A stretch of 5,847 bases of DNA, taken from positions 1 through 5,847 of the forward strand of contig CAZYZQ010000117.1 in the NCBI GenBank assembly GCA_964652075.1, read 5' to 3'. Shown here one piece after another: positions 1 to 4,174 of the stretch (positions are counted from its first letter, which is position 1; the number at the start of each line of letters is the position of its first letter). The notes under the pieces were generated by a model that ran no database searches, was not told the DNA's origin, and saw only the letters and a program-made list of their open reading frames with translations. The DNA comes from CAZYZQ01 sp964652075 (GTDB lineage: Bacteria; Bacillota; Clostridia; Oscillospirales; Oscillospiraceae). The position numbers and the translations under genes are program-made.

Positions 1-604
1 CCATCAGCGTCTCGTCGACATGCAGGCGGCCTGCGGTGTCGAGGAAGACCATGTCGTTGCCGTGCGCGTTGGCGTGGGCGACGGCGTGCTGCGCGATCTC
101 CACGGGATTGCCCGCGCCCTCTTCAAAGACGGGGATCTCAAGCTGCCCGCCGACGACCTTGAGCTGCTGGATGGCGGCAGGACGGTAGACGTCACAGGCG
201 ACCAACAGCGGGCGCTTGCCCTGCTTCTTGAAGTAGCCCGCGAGCTTTGCGCCGTTCGTCGTCTTGCCCGCGCCCTGCAGGCCGACCAGCATGACGATTG
301 TGGGCGGCTTTGGGGAGATTTGCAGCTTCTGGTTCTCACTGCCCATGAGACGCGTCAGCTCTTCGTTGACGATCTTGACGATCATCTGGGCGGGCGTCAG
401 GCTCTCGAGCACATCCTGGCCGATGGCGCGCTCTGTGACGGCCTTGACGAAATCCTTGACAACCTTGTAGCTGACGTCGGCCTCAAGCAGCGCCAGACGG
501 ATCTCGCGCATGGCCTCCTTGACGTCGCTCTCGCGCAGGCGGCCCTTGCCGCGCAGGCGCTTAAAGGCGGCGGAAAGTTTGTCGGTCAGACCTTCAAAAG
601 CCAT
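1..604 (-). CDS. ffh: Signal recognition particle protein Ffh (SRP54), N-terminal part; gene runs off the left edge
   Basis: Ffh is the GTPase subunit of the signal recognition particle. With SRP RNA it binds signal sequences on translating ribosomes and docks with the receptor FtsY at the membrane. My translation from the ATG at 604-602 gives 201 residues with no stop before the edge, about 45% of the usual length of roughly 450. Residues 1-88 form the helical N domain, beginning MAFEGLTDKL. The GTPase domain follows, with the P-loop GLQGAGKT at 108-115, DVYRPAA at 138-144 and DTAGR at 189-193. The rest of the G domain and the methionine-rich M domain lie outside the window. The start is supported by an AAAGGAG ribosome binding site 6 nt upstream. 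The gene begins 18 nt after the ylxM stop, so the two are almost certainly cotranscribed. The residue after GKTT is Asn (117), where many Ffh proteins have Thr. Identification is secure. Confidence 0.97.
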   Translation of the reverse strand, partial: MAFEGLTDKLSAAFKRLRGKGRLRESDVKEAMREIRLALLEADVSYKVVKDFVKAVTERAIGQDVLESLTPAQMIVKIVNEELTRLMGSENQKLQISPKPPTIVMLVGLQGAGKTTNGAKLAGYFKKQGKRPLLVACDVYRPAAIQQLKVVGGQLEIPVFEEGAGNPVEIAQHAVAHANAHGNDMVFLDTAGRLHVDETLM

Positions 605-622
605 ACTGTGCTCCTTTCGGTG
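605..622 (-). promoter_or_regulatory. ylxM-ffh spacer with the ffh ribosome binding site
   Basis: The 18-nt gap between the ylxM stop and the ffh ATG contains AAAGGAG on the minus strand, 6 nt before the start codon. There is no room for a terminator or a separate promoter, so ffh depends on transcription from upstream of ylxM. Confidence 0.85.
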
Positions 623-967
623 TTACTCGGAGATGGAATCGGCGGCGTCCAGAATCCGCTGCGCATCTGGCGCGGCGGCCGGAATGGAGAGCAGGTTCTG
701 CGCGTTTACGCGAATCTTCGCAAGCGCGTCCTCGACGGCCTGAAAGCGCGCGGCGCAGCCGAGCTGCGCTTCCAGCGCGCGGAGCTTTTCCTCCGTACGG
801 CCCAGCTGCTCGTGGACGCTCTGGCGGGTGACGCCGGCGTCGGCGGCAATCTCACCGAGGCTCAGATCCTGATTGTAGTACAGGTCAAAATACAGGCGCT
901 GCCGCTCCGTCAGGAGCCCGCCGTAAAAATCGCACAGCCGGGACAGATAAAAGGCGTCGTGCTTCAT
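623..967 (-). CDS. ylxM: YlxM family putative helix-turn-helix DNA-binding protein (UPF0122)
   Basis: A 114-residue protein beginning MKHDAFYLSRLCDFYGG. YlxM proteins are small helical proteins of Gram-positive bacteria (usual length about 105-120), normally encoded next to ffh and thought to assist or regulate the SRP pathway. Residues 14-60 resemble a sigma-70 region 4-like helix-turn-helix: LTERQRLYFDLYYNQDLSLG, then EIAADAGVTRQSVHEQLGR, matching the family signature. The C-terminal half is helical and charged and could form a coiled coil. I chose the ATG at 967 because AGGAGG sits at 979-974, 6 nt upstream. The in-frame ATG at 988 would place that ribosome binding site inside the coding sequence. 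The gene is first in a ylxM-ffh unit behind a consensus promoter. The family assignment is firm from sequence and position; the exact role of YlxM is less settled. Confidence 0.93.
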   Translation of the reverse strand: MKHDAFYLSRLCDFYGGLLTERQRLYFDLYYNQDLSLGEIAADAGVTRQSVHEQLGRTEEKLRALEAQLGCAARFQAVEDALAKIRVNAQNLLSIPAAAPDAQRILDAADSISE

Positions 968-973
968 GGCGAA

Positions 974-979
974 CCTCCT
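974..979 (-). promoter_or_regulatory. ylxM ribosome binding site (AGGAGG), which fixes the start
   Basis: A perfect AGGAGG lies 6 nt upstream of the ATG at 967. It selects that ATG over the in-frame one at 988. It begins only 2 nt after the predicted 5' leader hairpin at 982-1005, so the hairpin could affect ribosome access. Confidence 0.88.
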
Positions 980-981
980 GC

Positions 982-1005
982 CTGTCAAAGGCTTTTCCCT
1001 GACAG
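982..1005 (-). promoter_or_regulatory. Inverted repeat at the 5' end of the ylxM-ffh mRNA
   Basis: On the minus strand, CTGTCA and TGACAG are perfect inverse complements. Extending inward adds two G-U pairs and one G-C pair, giving a 9-bp stem with a loop of about 6 nt (AAAAGC). It falls at the predicted start of the transcript and ends 2 nt before the AGGAGG. It could stabilise the mRNA, tune translation, or act as a DNA operator. There is no T-tract, so it is not a terminator. The structure was read by eye and not computed. Confidence 0.55.
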
Positions 1006-1011
1006 CTTGCC
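983..1011 (-). repeat. Downstream copy of a duplicated motif of about 29 bp flanking the ylxM-ffh promoter
   Basis: Read on the minus strand, this copy has the order GGCAAG, CTGTCAGGGAAAA, then a TTTGACA end. It matches the copy at 1036-1065 nearly throughout, differing by a few substitutions and one extra base. The two copies are offset by 53 bp, close to five helical turns, so a bound protein would contact the same DNA face. This copy covers the predicted transcription start. Confidence 0.7.
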
Positions 1012-1012
1012 T

Positions 1013-1041
1013 ATTATAGCAGACCGGCGGCCGCGTGTCAA
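1013..1041 (-). promoter_or_regulatory. Consensus sigma-70/SigA promoter of ylxM-ffh
   Basis: On the minus strand there is an exact -35 box TTGACA (1041-1036), a 17-bp spacer and an exact -10 box TATAAT (1018-1013). TGC just before the -10 box makes an extended -10 element. Transcription is expected to begin near 1006, giving a leader of about 39 nt before the ylxM ATG. All consensus features match, which is rare in natural promoters. It points to strong housekeeping expression, or to strong basal activity held down by a repressor. Confidence 0.9.
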
Positions 1042-1065
1042 GCGTTTTTCCCTGTCAGGCTTGCT
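1036..1065 (-). repeat. Upstream copy of the duplicated motif, containing the -35 box
   Basis: On the minus strand it reads AGCAAGC, CTGACAGGGAAAAA, then CGCTTGACA, whose last six bases are the -35 box. It is the partner of the repeat at 983-1011. Unlike that copy it is not a good inverted repeat, because the left arm is CTGACA rather than CTGTCA. What the copies share is therefore the direct-repeat sequence, not the fold. Confidence 0.7.
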
Positions 1066-1123
1066 TTTTCGTGCAAATGCGGCAAAATGCCGTGCTCCGG
1101 CGCCGTGCCGGCAGCAAACGGCG

Positions 1124-1156
1124 AAAAAAGCGGGCCGCGCATCCTGCGCGGCCCGC
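1124..1156 (-). terminator. Intrinsic terminator of the zinc-ribbon gene cluster
   Basis: GCGGGCCGCGC (1130-1140) and GCGCGGCCCGC (1146-1156) form a perfect 11-bp GC-rich stem with a 5-nt loop. On the minus strand it is followed directly by TTTTTT (1129-1124). It begins 14 nt after the stop codon of the gene at 1171-2034. There is no T-run on the plus-strand side, so it works in one direction only. It separates the cluster from ylxM-ffh. Confidence 0.95.
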
Positions 1157-1170
1157 CTGTGGAGAATGGA

Positions 1171-2034
1171 TTAAAACATGTTGAAGATATCGTCGATATC
1201 GTCGATGTAGTCGCCGACCTTCTCGCTGTGATCGTCCTTGTTGTACCAGCCCTTGGCGGACTGCACGATCAGCTTGCTGTTGAGCCATGCGGAGATCAGC
1301 ATGGCCGCGCACAGCAGCACAGCGCAGATCAGCGCGTAGGCGCCCTGCGCCTTGACGCCGAACACGCGGGTCAGGATGTTCGTGAACAGGATGATCTGGA
1401 ACACAAGGCCCAGCGCAGCCAGAATGACGAAGACGTACCAGGAGATCAGCACGCCGATGAGCATCAGCAGCAGGACGATAGCCGGGTACAGGAAGTTGAC
1501 GCCGGTGGCGATCAGCGCGTCCTTAAACGAGACGTTGATCTTCTGAATTTTCAGCATGGCGAAGGTGACCAGAACGCGCAGTACCAGGACGATGGCTGCG
1601 GCGACGATCATCAGGCCCATGGTGCTGAAGAACGGAACGCCGATGTAGTCGCTGCCGCCCATTTCGGAGACCAGATGCTTGAAGGTCACGAGCAGGCAGA
1701 AGCCGCACAGCAGGGCGTAGACCACCATGACGATGATGGACATGCCGAGGTCATGCTGCCGCAGCGCGGCGGAGGTGGCGGCCAGCGGGTCCTTGAAGTA
1801 GGACTTCAGGAACGGGATGATCCGGCCGGCGAGGCCCTTGAGCTTTTCCACCGTTGGGTTCGGCTGCGCGGGCTGCTGCGGGTAGGTGGGGGTCGGCGCG
1901 CCCATGTAGGGCTGCTGCGGGGGCATCTGCTGCTGCGGAGGCATCTGCTGCCGGGCAGCGGCACGGGAAGCAGGGCAGTCACAGAAGCCGCCCTCCGGGA
2001 TGGGCTTTCCACAATATGTGCAGAAATTTGCCAT
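1171..2034 (-). CDS. Zinc-ribbon polytopic membrane protein, possibly YIP1-like
   Basis: A 287-residue protein I do not recognise as a named gene. It opens with a zinc ribbon (C5, C8, C18, C20). The second pair is spaced CxC instead of the usual CxxC. Residues 26-62 are a Q/P-rich linker with a repeated QMPPQQ. Five hydrophobic segments follow at about 98-118, 138-161, 174-198, 199-220 and 231-250. The tail is acidic and aspartate-rich, ending IFNMF. The layout of a hydrophilic N terminus and five close spans, with FKDAL before span three and a proline inside it, resembles YIP1-family proteins, but that is inference. With a cytoplasmic zinc ribbon, five spans would place the tail outside. AAGGAGG at 2050-2044, 9 nt before the ATG, supports the start. 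The gene lies 30 nt after its upstream neighbour and just before the terminator, so it is the last gene of the cluster. Confidence 0.85.
   Translation of the reverse strand: MANFCTYCGKPIPEGGFCDCPASRAAARQQMPPQQQMPPQQPYMGAPTPTYPQQPAQPNPTVEKLKGLAGRIIPFLKSYFKDPLAATSAALRQHDLGMSIIVMVVYALLCGFCLLVTFKHLVSEMGGSDYIGVPFFSTMGLMIVAAAIVLVLRVLVTFAMLKIQKINVSFKDALIATGVNFLYPAIVLLLMLIGVLISWYVFVILAALGLVFQIILFTNILTRVFGVKAQGAYALICAVLLCAAMLISAWLNSKLIVQSAKGWYNKDDHSEKVGDYIDDIDDIFNMF
1911..1951 (-). repeat. Glutamine/proline codon repeat in the linker of the gene at 1171-2034
   Basis: The DNA encoding QMPPQQ twice in succession is a short imperfect tandem repeat built from CAGCAG, ATGCCT/ATGCCC and CC-rich codons. It lies in the cytoplasmic linker between zinc ribbon and first span. 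The neighbouring genes have linkers of similar composition but different repeat units. Confidence 0.6.
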
Positions 2035-2064
2035 GATTTGTTTCCTCCTTACGGTTGTTTCTTA
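2035..2064 (-). promoter_or_regulatory. 30-nt spacer with the ribosome binding site of the gene at 1171-2034
   Basis: AAGGAGG occupies 2050-2044 on the minus strand, 9 nt before the ATG. No promoter or terminator fits in this gap, so the two flanking genes are read as one transcript. Confidence 0.75.
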
Positions 2065-4113
2065 TTATTCAGCGATATGCCAGGCATCGCCGGAATAAAC
2101 GAGATCAAGATACAGCGTGTAATGCTCGTCGGAAGACGAGTCGTGATAGGTTTCGTTGCCCTCCTCGTCGTGGGAGACGTAATCGGTGTCAAAGAAGACA
2201 TCGGCGACCAGATCGACGTAAACGCCGTCAGTTGAATCCACTTCAATCTCCGCGCTGCTGAACTGGACGCTCGTAGCGGTCAGCGTGAAGAAGGTTGCAC
2301 GGTAGCCCAGCTCGGCTTCTTCGTCCAGATCCTCTTGCGCCAGCTCAATCAGATCCTCGGTCAGGTCGCTTTGCTCCAATGCGGCCAGTGTGGCGGTATC
2401 CAACGCGTTGTGTGCGTTGAAAGCGTTCGTGACATAGTCCGTGAGGAAGGTGTTCAGAGAGGCGGCGGCATCCGAGGACAGCTCAAACTGCGGGTCCATG
2501 TAGTCGTCGTCTTTGTCCTCTACCGCATGGACATACGGCGCGGCGAACGGCGCGTCCGGCAGGGCAACGGAGATCTCATCGCCCACCACGACGGAGAGGG
2601 AGAGGCTGCCGTAGCTCGGCACCGTACCGCGCTCCTCACCGTTGACGCTGACGCTGAGCTCGGTGTGGTAGTAGTTGTCAATGTACATGCTCAGAACGTC
2701 GAAGGACGGTGAGACGGAGTAGGAGTCCTCGTCGACTGTATAGATGTAAGGGGGAAGATCCAGATCGCCGGCCGGCTCAAAGGACAGCTCCATGCCGACG
2801 GCCATCGGCGCCATTTCCCAGCTGCCGTCGGCGTAGATCGTACCGACCTCGGCACCGTCCACGCTGACCTTCAGGTCAAAATCGTAGTCGTTGTAGACGT
2901 AGATGGACGGGAAGGAGATGCTGAAGTCGTTGTCGGTGCCGGCCGTGGCCGAGACGGTGACATCGCCCCATGTGGCGGTCTGCGCATACGAGGCGTTGCC
3001 GGTGTCGGAGATGCTTCCGGCGCACTTCGCGGAGAACGTGGTGCCGGATTCAAGCATGTTGAAGTACAGGTCGCTGTAGGTACTCATGGTGCACAGCAGC
3101 GTGTCGCCCATGTACAGGTCGACGGCGGTGTCGGAGTAGTTGCTGATCCACATGCTCGCCGCGTCAAAGCTCGGCACATAGCTGTAGTTGGACACGCTGG
3201 TGATATCCAGATCGAACTCCTTGGTGAACGACTGGCCGAGCGCGTTTTCATAGGTCGCCGTGGCCTTGTAGCGGCCCGGCAGGACGGCGGACAGGCGGCC
3301 GCTGTCGCTGGCGTAGTCGTCGTCGAGATAGATCGTGCCGTATTCCTCTATGCTGTCCGGCAGGCTGGTCTCTTTCCGGCCGATCTGCAACGTCTGCTCC
3401 CCGATTGTAACGGTTGTGCCGGCGCGATCTGCGCTGATCTCCACACGGCACGGGGAGATCAGAATCTCATAGGTGGAGAAGAAGACGTGCTTTTTCGCCT
3501 TGAGCTGGAACAGGACGTTGGTGAGGTCCATGTTCTTCTTGCTCTTCTTCTGTGCCTCGAGCGTCGAGGAGACGGATTCCCGGAAGTCCGGGTTCGCCAC
3601 ATACAGGTCGATGAGCGCCTGCGCGGCGGTTTCGTCGAGCGGCGTCTCGGGGTCGGCGGAGGCGGCGTATTTCTGCACGTCGGCAACGTTTGCGTTCTCC
3701 AGCGCGTCGACAAAGCCGTTGATGGTTTTGGCGGGCGTGAACACGGCGTTCAGAATGAAGTACGCGGCCAGCGCCAGCACCACGACGGCGGCGACGGCGA
3801 TGATGATGATCTTGGTGGTCTTACTGAGTGGCTTGCGGGGCGGCTTCGGAGGTGCGGCGACACCGCCGGGGGCGCTGTAACCCGTCTGTTGGTCATAGCC
3901 GGCGGGCTGCTGCGCGCCATAAGCGGGCTGCGCGCCGTAGCCGGCGGGCTGCTGCGCACCATAGGCAGGCGCCTGATAGGGATTTTCAACTGCGCCGGTG
4001 GGCGTGGGCTCGACCGGGGCCTGCTCCTGTGGGATCGGGGTGCCGCAGGAACCACAGAACAGGGCGCCGTCTTCCACTTCTGCGCCGCAGTTGGGGCAAT
4101 TCTTTGCCATCAT
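2065..4113 (-). CDS. TcaA/YvbJ-like zinc-ribbon membrane-anchored envelope protein
   Basis: A 682-residue protein with the layout of Staphylococcus aureus TcaA and Bacillus YvbJ. These families have a cytoplasmic zinc ribbon, one span and tandem outside domains, and TcaA is linked to glycopeptide response and the cell wall. Visible parts are: zinc ribbon C6, C9, C20, C23; a Y/G/Q/P-rich linker at 44-86; a basic stretch before the span at 101-124 (inside-to-outside orientation); a helical TcaA second-domain-like segment at about 126-188; and a beta domain at about 206-305 containing FFSTYEILISP. Three related beta units follow near 312-364, 399-448 and 467-521. The C terminus (545-682) looks NTF2-like, ending in a strand with YSGDAWHI. 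There is no signal peptide. The start is ambiguous among GTG 4119, ATG 4113 and ATG 4110. AGGAAG at 4124-4119 excludes the GTG; 4113 and 4110 both fit. Family-level resemblance is fairly sure; the biological role here is not. Confidence 0.87.
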   Translation of the reverse strand: MMAKNCPNCGAEVEDGALFCGSCGTPIPQEQAPVEPTPTGAVENPYQAPAYGAQQPAGYGAQPAYGAQQPAGYDQQTGYSAPGGVAAPPKPPRKPLSKTTKIIIIAVAAVVVLALAAYFILNAVFTPAKTINGFVDALENANVADVQKYAASADPETPLDETAAQALIDLYVANPDFRESVSSTLEAQKKSKKNMDLTNVLFQLKAKKHVFFSTYEILISPCRVEISADRAGTTVTIGEQTLQIGRKETSLPDSIEEYGTIYLDDDYASDSGRLSAVLPGRYKATATYENALGQSFTKEFDLDITSVSNYSYVPSFDAASMWISNYSDTAVDLYMGDTLLCTMSTYSDLYFNMLESGTTFSAKCAGSISDTGNASYAQTATWGDVTVSATAGTDNDFSISFPSIYVYNDYDFDLKVSVDGAEVGTIYADGSWEMAPMAVGMELSFEPAGDLDLPPYIYTVDEDSYSVSPSFDVLSMYIDNYYHTELSVSVNGEERGTVPSYGSLSLSVVVGDEISVALPDAPFAAPYVHAVEDKDDDYMDPQFELSSDAAASLNTFLTDYVTNAFNAHNALDTATLAALEQSDLTEDLIELAQEDLDEEAELGYRATFFTLTATSVQFSSAEIEVDSTDGVYVDLVADVFFDTDYVSHDEEGNETYHDSSSDEHYTLYLDLVYSGDAWHIAE
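3896..3963 (-). repeat. Direct repeats in the linker of the TcaA-like gene (YGAQQPAGY units)
   Basis: Two 26-nt copies, at 3896-3921 and 3938-3963, differ at one base and are 42 bp (14 codons) apart. A shorter related copy lies between them. They encode the linker unit YGAQQPAGY twice with YGAQPA-like sequence between. The near-identity at DNA level suggests recent duplication by slippage or recombination rather than ancient protein repeats. The repeat keeps the reading frame. Confidence 0.8.
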
Positions 4114-4174
4114 TGTCACTTCCTGTCATGAATGTGTGATATTTTCACAGGAAAACCTGCAAAAAACGGGGGAT
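4114..4174 (-). promoter_or_regulatory. 61-nt spacer with the ribosome binding site of the TcaA-like gene
   Basis: AGGAAG (4124-4119) precedes the start by 5-8 nt, depending on which ATG is used. The spacer also holds two small overlapping inverted repeats: TGTGA/TCACA at 4135-4149 and CAGG/CCTG at 4148-4159. A T-run (4166-4161 on the plus strand as A) has no GC stem before it, so I see no terminator. I see no convincing -35/-10 pair. The likely reading is that transcription continues from the gene at 4175-5847. Confidence 0.5.

Noticed and set aside
968..988. Alternative ylxM start at the ATG at 988, adding seven residues
   Set aside because: It would place the AGGAGG inside the coding region and has no ribosome binding site of its own; the 967 start fits the family N terminus.
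20..1174. Long plus-strand reading frame of 384 codons
   Set aside because: It runs antisense through ffh, ylxM, the promoter and the terminator. It has no ribosome binding site, and its composition is that of a shadow of GC-rich minus-strand codons.
1087..2235. Long plus-strand reading frame of 382 codons, rich in D, H, Q and V
   Set aside because: It is the antisense of the zinc-ribbon membrane gene and the end of the TcaA-like gene. The composition is unnatural and the opposite strand carries recognisable domains with good ribosome binding sites.
3487..4131. Plus-strand reading frame of 214 codons opposite the TcaA-like gene
   Set aside because: It is a shadow of the TcaA-like gene and shows no motif, ribosome binding site or promoter of its own.
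4135..4149. TGTGA-N5-TCACA inverted repeat resembling a CRP or Rex operator
   Set aside because: Both regulators use a 6-bp gap between the half sites; here it is 5. It lies inside a short operon spacer without a visible promoter, so I treat it as chance or a weak hairpin.
4161..4166. T6 run on the minus strand after the stop of the gene at 4175-5847, as a possible terminator
   Set aside because: No GC-rich stem precedes the T-run; only CCCCCG lies before it, without a complementary arm.
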